DNA from: Arthrobacter sp. PAMC 25486
GTDB taxonomy: Bacteria > Actinomycetota > Actinomycetes > Actinomycetales > Micrococcaceae
Direction: 5' to 3'
DNA: 64,000 nt
Assembly (NCBI RefSeq): GCF_000785535.1
Contig: NZ_CP007595.1
Location: forward strand, 1,674,001-1,738,000
In this document: positions 7,648-16,060 of the stretch, piece after piece
Layout of the letters: each line of letters starts with the position of its first letter
Numbering within the stretch: position 1 is the first letter of the stretch
Translations under genes and position numbers: made by a program
Notes under the pieces: model-generated
Database searches by the model: none
What the model saw: only the letters and a program-made list of their open reading frames with translations
What the model was told of the DNA's origin: nothing

Positions 7648-9876
7648 ATGCGTTTTTCAGTGCCCGCTACACGTTCACAATCCACCGGACGATTCCTGTC
7701 CACGGTTCCGCGAACGGTTCTTGCCGGTGCACTGGGATTCGCACTCGTATTTACTGTCGGTGCCGTTCCGGTCAATGCCCAAGAATCTGACGCACCAGCA
7801 GCCACGGAACAGGCCGTCCTGCCCGCAAGTGAACAATTACTCGTGGACGGGACGTCTCCGGACCTGGTTACAGAACAGGAGACGGCCTCAACGGCTGAGC
7901 CTGCCGTTGAACAACCGGCCGGCACACCGGAGCCAACGGCCGAGCAAGCCGCAGACGCCAACTCCGACGCGAAACCAACACCCCAGAAATCGCCAGTCCC
8001 CGCTCCCTCCCTGACGGTGGACCCGGCGCCAGACAGTCTTTCCCCGTCGTCCTCGCCCAGTGCCACTGTGGCCTCCGAGTCACCTTCTGCACAACCGGCC
8101 ACAGCCCCAGAAACAACAACGGAAGCACCGGCGCCGACACCCACTCCAGACGCCCCGGCAGCCTCAGAACCGGAAGCGACCACACCCGAGGAGACGCCTG
8201 GCGCACACATGGGCCAGGGCTTGGCCATGGACGAGTCAGCAGCCAACGTCCCAATGATGGCACGGGCCATGCCGCAGGCTGCAAGTGCTCCGTGGATTCC
8301 AACCGGTGTTCGCGGCATGGATGTCAGCGGCTGGCAGGCAGACCAGGGGCACACCAATAGCAGAATCAATTGGGCCGGCGAGTGGTCATTGGGTGCGCGC
8401 TTTGTCTACGTCAAAGCCACCGAGGGAAGCGGCTTCATCGATCAGTCCCGCGCCTCGCATCTGGCCGGCTCATCGAAGGTAGGCATGCTCCACGGCGCGT
8501 ACCACTTTGCATTACCCGGACAGTCCACCGCCACAGCGCAGGCAGACCATTTCGTTCGCAATGGCGGTGCGTGGAAAGCGGATGGAAAAACGCTTCCCCC
8601 TCTGCTCGATATTGAAAACAACCCCTACGGCGCCAACTGCTATGGCTTGGGGCAAAGTGCCATGGTCAGCTGGATCAAGACATTCTCCGCCCGGGTGCAG
8701 TCGAAGACCGGACGACTGCCCATGATCTACACCAACAAGGGTTGGTGGGTTTCTTGCACGGGCAACTCAAAGGCCTTCACAAACCAGCCCCTGCACATCG
8801 CCGCCTACACCGGGGGCGCAGCTCTAGAAATCCCCGGCGGATGGCCGACCTACAGCATGTGGCAGTTCAGCTCCACCGGCCCCTATGGCACGACCCCCCT
8901 TAAGCCCAACGAGGGTGATTCCAACGTCTGGAATGGGACAGAGGCCAGCCTGAAAAAGTTTGCCACGGGCACGACAGTGACGAGAATCAACGGCAAGGAC
9001 CGCTATGAAGTCTCGGCCGCCGCTTCCAAGACCGCATTCCGGCCAGGCGTCAAGACCGCCTACATTGCCAGCGGTGCTGTTTACACCGATGCTCTCTCCG
9101 GCTCAGCTGCGGCGGGATACAACGATAGCCCAGTGCTGTTGACCGGGACGGGCGTGCTGCCGGACGTCATCCGGGCCGAGCTCACCCGGCTCAAGCCGAA
9201 ACGGATCGTTATCCTCGGCGGTTCCGGAACCGTCAGCAACAGCGTCATGGGACTGCTGAAGAAATACAGTCCTTCAGTTAGCCGGATCAGCGGCAAGGAC
9301 CGCTATGTCGTGTCTGCCGGTGTTTCCAAATCTACGTTCCAGTCAGGGACGGACACAGCCTACATCGCCAGCGGCGCAATCTATACGGATGCCCTGTCAG
9401 GCTCGGCATTGGCCGGCCACCAGGGAGGTCCCGTGTTGCTTACCGCACCCCATGTCCTTCCCGATCCCATTCGGGCAGAGCTGACCCGGCTCAAGCCGAA
9501 ACGGATCGTGATTCTTGGCGGCTCCGGAAGCGTCAGTGACAGTGTCATGAACTTATTGAAGCGGTACAGCCCCTCAGTCAACCGGATTAGCGGAGCTGAC
9601 CGGTACGAGGTCTCCGCGTCCATATCCAGATCCACCTATTGGGTTGGCACAATCACCGCCTACATTGCCAGCGGCGCGGTGTATTCCGATGCGTTGTCCG
9701 GCTCTGCTGTGGCCGCGCACAATGGCAGTCCGGTTTTGCTGACGGCCCCCAACGTCCTGCCCGACTCGGTCAAGGCGGAACTCCAGCGTTTGAAGCCGCA
9801 ACGGATTGTCATCCTTGGCGGCACCGGCACCGTCAGCGACGAAGTGCTGCGTGAGCTGCAGAACTACGCGCGCTGA
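7648..9876 (+). CDS. Secreted GH25 muramidase with three cell-wall-binding type 2 repeats
   Basis: Probable extracellular lysozyme (GH25, N,O-diacetylmuramidase type) acting on peptidoglycan. ATG 7648 is chosen because GGAG lies 9 bases upstream; it yields 742 residues with a signal peptide (TVLAGALGFALVFTV, cleavage near VNAQES). A Pro/Ala/Thr/Glu-rich linker of about 170 residues follows. The catalytic domain (about 221-438) has GVRGMDVSGWQ, FVYVKATEGSGF, GAYHFALP and the acidic LLDIENN. Three CWB2 repeats of about 100 residues follow, each with RINGKDRYEVSA-like and KRIVILGGSGTVSN-like segments. CWB2 modules anchor proteins to anionic cell-wall polymers in clostridia; here the ligand may be a polymer made by the neighbouring locus (inference). 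Confidence 0.93.
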   Translation: MRFSVPATRSQSTGRFLSTVPRTVLAGALGFALVFTVGAVPVNAQESDAPAATEQAVLPASEQLLVDGTSPDLVTEQETASTAEPAVEQPAGTPEPTAEQAADANSDAKPTPQKSPVPAPSLTVDPAPDSLSPSSSPSATVASESPSAQPATAPETTTEAPAPTPTPDAPAASEPEATTPEETPGAHMGQGLAMDESAANVPMMARAMPQAASAPWIPTGVRGMDVSGWQADQGHTNSRINWAGEWSLGARFVYVKATEGSGFIDQSRASHLAGSSKVGMLHGAYHFALPGQSTATAQADHFVRNGGAWKADGKTLPPLLDIENNPYGANCYGLGQSAMVSWIKTFSARVQSKTGRLPMIYTNKGWWVSCTGNSKAFTNQPLHIAAYTGGAALEIPGGWPTYSMWQFSSTGPYGTTPLKPNEGDSNVWNGTEASLKKFATGTTVTRINGKDRYEVSAAASKTAFRPGVKTAYIASGAVYTDALSGSAAAGYNDSPVLLTGTGVLPDVIRAELTRLKPKRIVILGGSGTVSNSVMGLLKKYSPSVSRISGKDRYVVSAGVSKSTFQSGTDTAYIASGAIYTDALSGSALAGHQGGPVLLTAPHVLPDPIRAELTRLKPKRIVILGGSGSVSDSVMNLLKRYSPSVNRISGADRYEVSASISRSTYWVGTITAYIASGAVYSDALSGSAVAAHNGSPVLLTAPNVLPDSVKAELQRLKPQRIVILGGTGTVSDEVLRELQNYAR

Positions 9877-9928
9877 CACCAAGCTCAAGGAGCTGCTAAG
9901 TACTATGTACCATTCCCGCACGGAGTAG

Positions 9929-9934
9929 TACGTT
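9929..9934 (+). promoter_or_regulatory. -10 element of a probable leaderless transcript
   Basis: TACGTT is followed by exactly six bases (GGTGGC) and then the ATG at 9941. No ribosome site lies at a usable distance. The same TANNNT-N6-start geometry recurs at other genes in the window, so transcription probably begins at the start codon. Confidence 0.5.
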
Positions 9935-9940
9935 GGTGGC

Positions 9941-10579
9941 ATGGACATCAGTCGAAGCTTGGTTGCTGCTGTGGTGCTCAGCGTGTCTTTCGTGCCGCCT
10001 GCTTCATCGGGGGTTTCCTCTGTTGCTTCATCGATGACAGTAGCCACTCAAGCGACCAGTTCTGATGTACTTCCAAGTCGGGAAACAAAATTGCCGCGCG
10101 AACCCCAGGTTGACGCGCCTAACCCTTTCAGTCCTGATGAAGCCAAGGCCAACAAGGTTTCGGGGGAAATTGGGGAAATCATGTCAGGGTTGGATGGGTT
10201 TGCGGGGTGCTGGGTGGACGACAACAGTTTGGTCCACCTCGCCGTGCAACAGGGGTACTCCGATGAAATCGAGGGACATTTGGGCGAACGTTTCAAAGGT
10301 GAAGTCGTGGTGGTCGAGGTCAAGCACTCCTATAAGGATCTCGTGGCGCGGCGAGACTCAATATCGGCACAGATTGACAGCCTCGCGAAGCAGGGTCTCG
10401 TTCTCATGGAGTGGGGCCCCGATGAAGTCCACAACACCGTCTGGATATCTCTCGGTGATTACACGGAGGCAAAGGCCGAACTGGCCCGGAAGCTGCTGGG
10501 GAATGACGTTGTGGTCAAACCTTCCCTGACGGCTGGCGGGATAAACGACTTGTTCTCCATTTCTTTCCTGGCCGAGTGA
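9941..10579 (+). CDS. Exported protein of unknown function, prodomain-like
   Basis: No firm family match. The 212 residues begin with a signal-peptide-like segment (SLVAAVVLSVSFVPPASS), then a Ser/Thr-rich spacer to about residue 50. The rest is a soluble domain with GFAGCWVDDNSLVHLAV, an alternating hydrophobic/charged SYKDLVARRDSISAQIDSLA segment and MEWGPDEVHNTVWISL. This layout, an 'A-G-W-D' strand followed by a helix and a 'D-x-x-x-N-x-V' strand, recalls N-terminal prodomains of streptogrisin-like S1 proteases, but no protease domain follows. That resemblance is inference only. It has its own probable promoter and stands alone between the muramidase and the polysaccharide locus. Confidence 0.6.
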   Translation: MDISRSLVAAVVLSVSFVPPASSGVSSVASSMTVATQATSSDVLPSRETKLPREPQVDAPNPFSPDEAKANKVSGEIGEIMSGLDGFAGCWVDDNSLVHLAVQQGYSDEIEGHLGERFKGEVVVVEVKHSYKDLVARRDSISAQIDSLAKQGLVLMEWGPDEVHNTVWISLGDYTEAKAELARKLLGNDVVVKPSLTAGGINDLFSISFLAE

Positions 10580-11000
10580 GGTCAATGCTCATCAGGGCTG
10601 GCTATGCTAAGTAGCCGCCCGATATTCCGGTGACGAAGCCGTTATGTTGCAGGGGCTTCATAACCATTCAGATACTTACGGGCCGCAAACATGCAGCACC
10701 CTACGCAGCAAGCCGAGAAGCTGCAAGGGGCCGCCCACGCCTCGATTATTACGGGCCGAGACAAAGTAAAAGCGCGCTGGCCTGCCGGAACGAAACTTTC
10801 TGACGATGGCAGGGCCGTGGTCGGCGAATCCGGTAAACGTATTGAGTTTGGGTCCGAGGTTGGGCTTGATTGCGGATTTAAATGTGGCCTTTACCCGCAG
10901 AATGCGACGGGGCACGGTGGTCAGGCACCTATGATGTGTAGCAGCCCCTGCACCTGTTTCTCACCACGTGCGACTCGAGACGCCGACGAGATCTCTGCCG
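10580..11000. other. 421-base stretch with no supported gene
   Basis: Separates the exported protein (rightward) from the first glycosyltransferase (stop at 11001, leftward), so it is a convergent gap and should hold terminators. Short open frames exist on both strands (about 80-130 codons), but none has a ribosome site or recognisable domain. A GAAGCC...GGCTTC inverted repeat lies around 10634-10660 without a T-tract. It could be decayed mobile or coding DNA, but nothing proves it. Confidence 0.45.
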
Positions 11001-12128
11001 CTATGGGGCGGCAATTTCTGCAATTGCCGATTCCCACAAGGCAACCTGTGACTCGGCGGACAGTGTCCATGCGGCATCGTTAGCCGCCGATTTCCATTGG
11101 GCGGTTTCATTTTCAGTCAACCCATTCAGTGCGGCGCGCAATGCTTCAACCGAGAAATCTGTCGTGACCGCACCCAGGCCATAACTTTCAACCAAAGCAA
11201 CCATTGCCGGTGACGGTCCGGTAATTACACCAATTCTTGCCTGCACGGCCTCAAAGAACTTGTTGGGCAAGGCATTTTGGAGGTTGAAAGTTGAGTTCGG
11301 CAGGAAACACATGGCAACGTCATAGTTGCGAATGAGAGAGACCAGTTCTTCATACGGCACCGGGTCAATAAAGCGGACGTTGGGCAGGTCCACTGCCGAT
11401 CGCTTCAATTCATCGACGTAGTCGGGCTCGTTCGGCATGACGACAAAGTCCAGCTGGACTTTGTCGTCGACACCTTTCATGGCGTCAATGATCAACTCGA
11501 TCTTTCGGTACCGCTGCCCCGCACCGCTGTAGATGACTTTCAGCGGCCCAGCGGTCGGCGTAGGTTCCGCTTCAAGGAACGGGGCAGCGTTGGTGACAAC
11601 ACCAACCTGCACGCCGAACCTGTTGCGGTACTCGTCGGCGATGCCTTGGGAAACAGTCGTCACAGAAGCTGCCAATGGTAGGTACTTCCGACACATCCAC
11701 CGCATGAACGGTGCCACAAAGACACGCCACTTCGCGTCTGATTCCTTTTCACTGGGCGCGTACTCGTGCAGGTCGGCATGGACCCCCAACCGTGGCTGCA
11801 GCTCCAGGGCAAGTGGCAGCGTGTTCAAATCATTGGCCAAGATGATGTCGAACTGGCCGCGCGGAAGAATTTTCCGGGCTTCCTGAACCGCCGTCATTCC
11901 GCCGTACACACGCTCGTATTGCCGGGTGATGAGTCCAAGCTTGTCCGACGACCATCCCCTAGCATCGGACGGCAGCGGGTAATGCTCCTCGACGCCATCA
12001 GGGGCATCACCGTAGGCGCAGGTGCTCACCCGATATTTGCCTTTGAAAAGCTCCACCTGCTTCAACACACGGGGATCGGAACGGATCGGCGAAAACGTGA
12101 GGATGAGCAGTGAAGGAAGGGAAGGCAT
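11001..12128 (-). CDS. Glycosyltransferase, GT-B fold (family 4-like)
   Basis: Probable cytoplasmic nucleotide-sugar-dependent glycosyltransferase of the polysaccharide locus. ATG 12128 is preferred because GGAG lies 4 bases upstream; an ATG three codons earlier lacks a site. The 375 residues have an N-terminal Rossmann half (LLILTFSPIRSDPRVLKQV, then DIILANDLNTLPLALEL), DLHEYAPSE, a linker with VTTVSQGIADEYRNRFG, and a C-terminal half with LKVIYSGAGQRYRK and ALPNKFFEAVQARIGVI, where the Glu of the E-x7-E-like site is visible. Sugar and acceptor cannot be read from sequence. Last gene of the leftward block starting at 18365, 30 bases after the acyltransferase. Confidence 0.85.
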   Translation of the reverse strand: MPSLPSLLILTFSPIRSDPRVLKQVELFKGKYRVSTCAYGDAPDGVEEHYPLPSDARGWSSDKLGLITRQYERVYGGMTAVQEARKILPRGQFDIILANDLNTLPLALELQPRLGVHADLHEYAPSEKESDAKWRVFVAPFMRWMCRKYLPLAASVTTVSQGIADEYRNRFGVQVGVVTNAAPFLEAEPTPTAGPLKVIYSGAGQRYRKIELIIDAMKGVDDKVQLDFVVMPNEPDYVDELKRSAVDLPNVRFIDPVPYEELVSLIRNYDVAMCFLPNSTFNLQNALPNKFFEAVQARIGVITGPSPAMVALVESYGLGAVTTDFSVEALRAALNGLTENETAQWKSAANDAAWTLSAESQVALWESAIAEIAAP

Positions 12129-12158
12129 GGACTCCATTATGCTCGACGCGGTGAATTG

Positions 12159-13247
12159 TCAGAAAATGCGCCGCAGCCCCGGCACCCTCAGTCCGATGAG
12201 TGAGACAGCGAAGCTGCCTGCCAGAGTCACCACGTAAGTCACGGCCAGGGCCCACAACGAGTGTTGAGTGGACACAGCCGCCACATTCAGCCGGATCAAT
12301 TCAAAGATCACGAAGTGGACCAAAAACACCCCGAAGGAAGCATTCGACAAGGCCACGGTTGCAGCGGCCACCTTCTTTGGCAGTTTCAAACCATCAGCCA
12401 GGGACAGCCCCACCACAAAAACACCCAGGGAGACGGCTGCAACCAGGACCCCAAAATATGATTCATTGATGAAAATATCCACACGCGGTAGAACTCCCCG
12501 ATTGCCATAATGCCAAATCGTGAAAGCCATCATGGCTGCTACAACCGGCACCGCGGCCACCAACGAAAAGCCCTTGAGGCGGACGTTTCGAAGCGCGTAC
12601 CCGGCAACAAAGTAACCAACGTACGGGACCCACATGGTCAGGAAGTTCAGGCTGATGGGGCGTATTACGTTGAAGTGCGCCAAGATTCCAGGGAGCATGT
12701 AGGCCACCAACGACGTACCTAGAAGGACAGCGGCAGTGATTGCGGCACGACTGTGCCCACCCTGGCGCAGGAATGTGGCGATCAGTGGCGCTACGGCGTA
12801 GAGGCCAACAACGATCCACAAAAAATACAGCTGTGTGAATACTGAGCTGTCGTACAAGAGTTGCAGGATTCTGCCGGTGGACAGGACCTCATCACGCAGC
12901 CAGATGCGCACACCGACCAAATACACGAAATTCCATGCGATGAGCGCCGGAACAATTCGCAGCGCACGCTTCTTGTAAAACCCGGCAGGATTCGAATGCA
13001 GCTGAGATGAGCCGAGCAGGAGGGCACCCGAGATCATAATGAATACGGGCACCACCCAGATAAAACCAATATCGATGATCGTGGCAATCCACCAAGATCT
13101 GTCACCCTTCGGCTCCGCACCAACGCGAAGGCCAAATACGTGAATAGCCACAACGCCACTGATACTCAGAATCCGTAACAGATCCAGGCCATGGTTGCGT
13201 TGCTTGGGAAGTGCTTCTTTGACGCACTCCGCCTTCACCGGCTCCAC
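12159..13247 (-). CDS. Membrane acyltransferase, AT3 family
   Basis: Integral membrane O-acyltransferase that probably acetylates or otherwise acylates a sugar of the surface polymer. The 362 residues contain about ten membrane segments. The diagnostic start is NHGLDLLRILSISGVVAIHV, with the family's essential His, and KKRALRIVPALIAWNFVYL matches the conserved R-x-x-R-I-x-P block. The GTG at 13247 follows the stop of the DUF2304 gene by two bases, so translation is coupled. The acyl donor and sugar are not deducible. Confidence 0.88.
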   Translation of the reverse strand: MEPVKAECVKEALPKQRNHGLDLLRILSISGVVAIHVFGLRVGAEPKGDRSWWIATIIDIGFIWVVPVFIMISGALLLGSSQLHSNPAGFYKKRALRIVPALIAWNFVYLVGVRIWLRDEVLSTGRILQLLYDSSVFTQLYFLWIVVGLYAVAPLIATFLRQGGHSRAAITAAVLLGTSLVAYMLPGILAHFNVIRPISLNFLTMWVPYVGYFVAGYALRNVRLKGFSLVAAVPVVAAMMAFTIWHYGNRGVLPRVDIFINESYFGVLVAAVSLGVFVVGLSLADGLKLPKKVAAATVALSNASFGVFLVHFVIFELIRLNVAAVSTQHSLWALAVTYVVTLAGSFAVSLIGLRVPGLRRIF

Positions 13248-13249
13248 AA

Positions 13250-13687
13250 TCAGTCGCTGTCCCGACGGTCCTGCACCGAATCGGTTTCTTCAGGAGAGCC
13301 ACCATCAGCTTGGTGGTTCTCCGCAATCGCAAGGGCTACCGCAGTCGGTGACTGGGCTCGGTTAACATCGTCGATTGCTATTCGTCGAGAGAGTTTTGTG
13401 AGAGTGGTTTCCATCTGTCTGAAGCGTTGGTAGGTCGTGGCCATGTACACCAGGAAACTGACGATGAGACCGTAAAGGACAAGGTCCGTGCCGCGGCCGA
13501 TGCCAAAGAAGCGGGCCACGTGGCTCAGCATGCCCGGGAAGAAAATGGATAGTGCCGCGATGCATGCGAAGAGCACCAACATGATGCGCCGGATCGCCAA
13601 GTGACGAGCGTTGGATCCGCCGCGCATGAGCGTCAGTGACACTAGGACGACGGCGAGCACCAGGGCAATTTGAACGACTATTTGCAT
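13250..13687 (-). CDS. DUF2304 membrane protein
   Basis: Small membrane protein (145 residues) with three to four hydrophobic segments (IALVLAVVLVSLTLMRG, MLVLFACIAALSIFFPGML, DLVLYGLIVSFLVYMATTY), then a charged C-terminal tail beginning QRFRQMETTLTKLSRRIA. This is the DUF2304 pattern. Such proteins are repeatedly encoded next to DPM1-like glycosyltransferases, as here: the ATG at 13687 is 4 bases after that gene's stop. It probably anchors or assists the partner transferase at the membrane (inference). A second DUF2304/transferase pair lies at 42653-43809. Confidence 0.85.
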   Translation of the reverse strand: MQIVVQIALVLAVVLVSLTLMRGGSNARHLAIRRIMLVLFACIAALSIFFPGMLSHVARFFGIGRGTDLVLYGLIVSFLVYMATTYQRFRQMETTLTKLSRRIAIDDVNRAQSPTAVALAIAENHQADGGSPEETDSVQDRRDSD

Positions 13688-13691
13688 GGAT

Positions 13692-14357
13692 TTACCGGAA
13701 CAGCAGATCTGCAAGAATGTTGACGGAATTCAGCAATGACTGTCCTTTGGCCTTTGAATAATCGGTGTAAATGATTTCAACCGGGTGCTCCACCCAGTTG
13801 GGTTTTATTTCGGACAGCTGGTGGACGAGTTCTGATGCATGGGCCATCCGGTTCTGGGTCAGGTGGATGCTACGGGCCACCTGCGGGCTAAACGCGCGGA
13901 GCCCGTTGTGTGCATCGGTCAACGCCATACCGGTGGCCATCCGGGATTGGATCGCAGCAGTGCGCAGCACCGTTCGCTTGGCCAGGGACATCTTGGTCCG
14001 CTTGTCCAGGAAGCGCGAGCCGAGAACCACCTCAGCTTCTCCCGACTTGATGCGCTCGGCCATCGCCTGGGCATCCACCACCCTGTGCTGGCCGTCAGCG
14101 TCAAAGGTGACGATGCAGTCCAGTTCAGGATCGTTCAGGGCATACTCGATGCCGGTCTGCAGGGATGCTCCCTGGCCCAAGTTCACTGGGTGTTGAATGA
14201 CGACGGCGCCCGCCTCACGTGCCGCTTGCTGGGAGCCGTCGGTGCTGCCGTCGTCGACGCACACCACGAAGGGGAAAACCTCTCGCAGCCCCGAAATAAC
14301 GGTGCCAACAACCGACGCCTCGTTATACATGGGGATGACTATCCAAGTTCGACTCAC
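13692..14357 (-). CDS. Family 2 glycosyltransferase, polyprenyl-phosphate sugar synthase-like
   Basis: Likely transfers a sugar from a nucleotide donor to polyprenyl phosphate on the cytoplasmic side of the membrane, like DPM1/GtrB. GTG 14357 is chosen because GGGAG lies 9 bases upstream. The 221 residues show WIVIPMYNEASVVGTVI, VDDGSTDGS, NLGQGASLQTG and the metal-binding TFDADGQH, then GSRFLDK and a conserved DAHNGLRAF. No C-terminal membrane helices are present, so the downstream DUF2304 protein probably provides membrane attachment. The lipid-linked sugar may feed GT-C-type membrane transferases such as the DUF6541 proteins in this window (inference). Confidence 0.88.
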   Translation of the reverse strand: MSRTWIVIPMYNEASVVGTVISGLREVFPFVVCVDDGSTDGSQQAAREAGAVVIQHPVNLGQGASLQTGIEYALNDPELDCIVTFDADGQHRVVDAQAMAERIKSGEAEVVLGSRFLDKRTKMSLAKRTVLRTAAIQSRMATGMALTDAHNGLRAFSPQVARSIHLTQNRMAHASELVHQLSEIKPNWVEHPVEIIYTDYSKAKGQSLLNSVNILADLLFR

Positions 14358-14434
14358 TAAACAAGTCTCCCATATGCCTGCCAAGGCAGTGCCATCGCCG
14401 TCGGTGCAGCATCGCCGAATCCCGCACGCACTGC

Positions 14435-15556
14435 CTACGCTGCCCACCTTGGCGTCCACCGCGCAAGACCATGCGCCAATTTTAGGTCGAAGAAATAGCG
14501 GGCATTGCTTTCGACCAGGAAGTTTCCGGCAAGTTTTTGTGTCAGCAATCGGTCACTCCTGCTTGCCCGGCCATAGTTGTTGAGTGCTTCGCCCATGCTC
14601 CGAGCGTTCGCCGGCAATTTTGCCGCGGCCTCCAGCAGGGCGCGATCGGCCCTGCTCAACGGTGCTGCATATCCTGCGGCGGCAGCATCCAGCTCCGCCA
14701 ACAAATGATGCACCGCCATTCCGTCCGACCCGGTCCAGTCCCACTCCGCACCCCGGCCGCTTACTGCGGGGATGACGTGGATCCGCGCAATCTTCACGGC
14801 AATCGAGCGCCTTCCAGATGCTGAGAGCTCGTGGAACCAGCGCTCCTCGAGGACAGCAGAGAAGGCGGCGAACTCTTCATCCAGGGGCAGGCGCCGCTGT
14901 GTGACGCGGTCCTGCGCATCCTCACCAATGATGTAGCTCTTTCCCGGGTATCCCATGGCGATCCGTGCCCCGCCGAACCACAGACGCAAGGAGAACGAGA
15001 CGTCCTCGCCTGTGGCCATGCCCTCAGTGAAGGCCAACGTTTGGGTCTGTACTACAGCCATTCGGATAATGCCCAACGGCGCTGTCCGATAGGCAAGCCG
15101 GTCACGCACGGGATCCAGCTTGCTCCTGCGCAATGCCCGCAACCGCGGGGTTCGCACCATCGGGCCGCTTTGAAAACGCAACGGTGCCACTATGGCATCA
15201 GCAGAATCCTGGCGGGCTTGGGCAACCCAGGAACTGATGGAGCCAGGCTCCAACAAGTCGTCGGAACCCATAACGCCAACGAACTCAGCGGTTGCGGCCT
15301 GGAGTCCGGCGTTGAACGGTCCCGCTGCGGAACGAATGCCGTCCACGTGCTTCACCACGTGAACATGGTCTGAGGGGCATCCGCCAAGAACACTCCAGAG
15401 GTCATCGCTCTCCAGGCCGTGGCCAACCACTATGACCCGGACCTGTCCGGGGCTTCCCGCAGCCAGTGCCGACAGAACAGCGCGTTCAATGGGCCTGGTT
15501 AGTTGGTGGACGGCAATAACGATGTCCACATCATGTGGTTCGGAAATGAAATTCAC
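14435..15556 (-). CDS. Family 2 glycosyltransferase (paralogue of 22571-23686)
   Basis: Inverting GT-A glycosyltransferase of the surface polymer. GTG start at 15556 with AAGGA about 10 bases upstream. The 373 residues begin with VDIVIAVHQLTRPIERAVLS and have the acidic motif VGVMGSDDLLEPGS (about residues 93-106), then DRLAYRTAPLGIIRMAVVQ and TGEDVSFSLRLWFGGARI. The last two blocks are shared almost word for word with the 371-residue transferase at 22571-23686, so the two are paralogues. It lies in the leftward block, 12 bases after the 163-residue unknown protein. Sugar specificity is unknown. Confidence 0.86.
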   Translation of the reverse strand: MNFISEPHDVDIVIAVHQLTRPIERAVLSALAAGSPGQVRVIVVGHGLESDDLWSVLGGCPSDHVHVVKHVDGIRSAAGPFNAGLQAATAEFVGVMGSDDLLEPGSISSWVAQARQDSADAIVAPLRFQSGPMVRTPRLRALRRSKLDPVRDRLAYRTAPLGIIRMAVVQTQTLAFTEGMATGEDVSFSLRLWFGGARIAMGYPGKSYIIGEDAQDRVTQRRLPLDEEFAAFSAVLEERWFHELSASGRRSIAVKIARIHVIPAVSGRGAEWDWTGSDGMAVHHLLAELDAAAAGYAAPLSRADRALLEAAAKLPANARSMGEALNNYGRASRSDRLLTQKLAGNFLVESNARYFFDLKLAHGLARWTPRWAA

Positions 15557-15568
15557 TGGTTTGGGTCC

Positions 15569-16060
15569 TTATTTGATGGTTTTCCGCAGCGCGTTCATCA
15601 TGGCAAAGGGTCCGTGCATGAGTTGTGCCGAGGTAAGATTCCGCAGTTGCCATACAGCCCGGTCCGCGGCGGGGTCAGCAGACACCACGACGTCCGAGCC
15701 GCACAAAAGAGCACGTCCTTCAGGGTGGACAGACAATGCATTTGCAACCCTCCTGGAGTGGAGATTGTCCCTGAGCAGCCGTCCGATTATTCCTGCAACC
15801 GAAGCCTTGGTGCTGAGCTTTTGCGCCATTGAGGCAAGCGCCCCCTGCGTTTTTGGTCGCAAGCCGACCATCTCCATTGGCATGCCCCTCGGCACCACAT
15901 GGTGTGTCCCATCGTCGACATACACCACGACGGCGCTCAATCGGCCAGCCGTCCCGCCAAGGGCAGTTTGAGCGTGGGTCCACAGGTCATCAATGACCGT
16001 TTGGGGGTGGGATGCCGTGCCTAGCATCATGCCCAACTTCACATCTGTCTCATCGATCAT
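15569..16060 (-). CDS. Unknown 163-residue protein of the glycosyltransferase block
   Basis: Not recognised. It has no signal peptide or membrane segment. Visible features are VIDDLWTHAQTALGG, SAVVVYVDDGTHHVVPRGMP, a basic central segment (IIGRLLRDNLHSRRVANALS) and CGSDVVVSADPAADRAVWQL. The gene is translationally coupled to the upstream GT-B transferase (ATGA, 16057-16060) and followed by a family 2 transferase after 8 bases, so it is real and belongs to polymer synthesis or its control. It could be a small partner subunit of one of these transferases; no function can be assigned. Confidence 0.65.
   Translation of the reverse strand: MIDETDVKLGMMLGTASHPQTVIDDLWTHAQTALGGTAGRLSAVVVYVDDGTHHVVPRGMPMEMVGLRPKTQGALASMAQKLSTKASVAGIIGRLLRDNLHSRRVANALSVHPEGRALLCGSDVVVSADPAADRAVWQLRNLTSAQLMHGPFAMMNALRKTIK

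Noticed and set aside
10676-11083. Short open frames of 79 and 130 codons in the gap before the first glycosyltransferase
   Set aside because: No ribosome site, no domain, and the longer one runs antisense into the glycosyltransferase gene.
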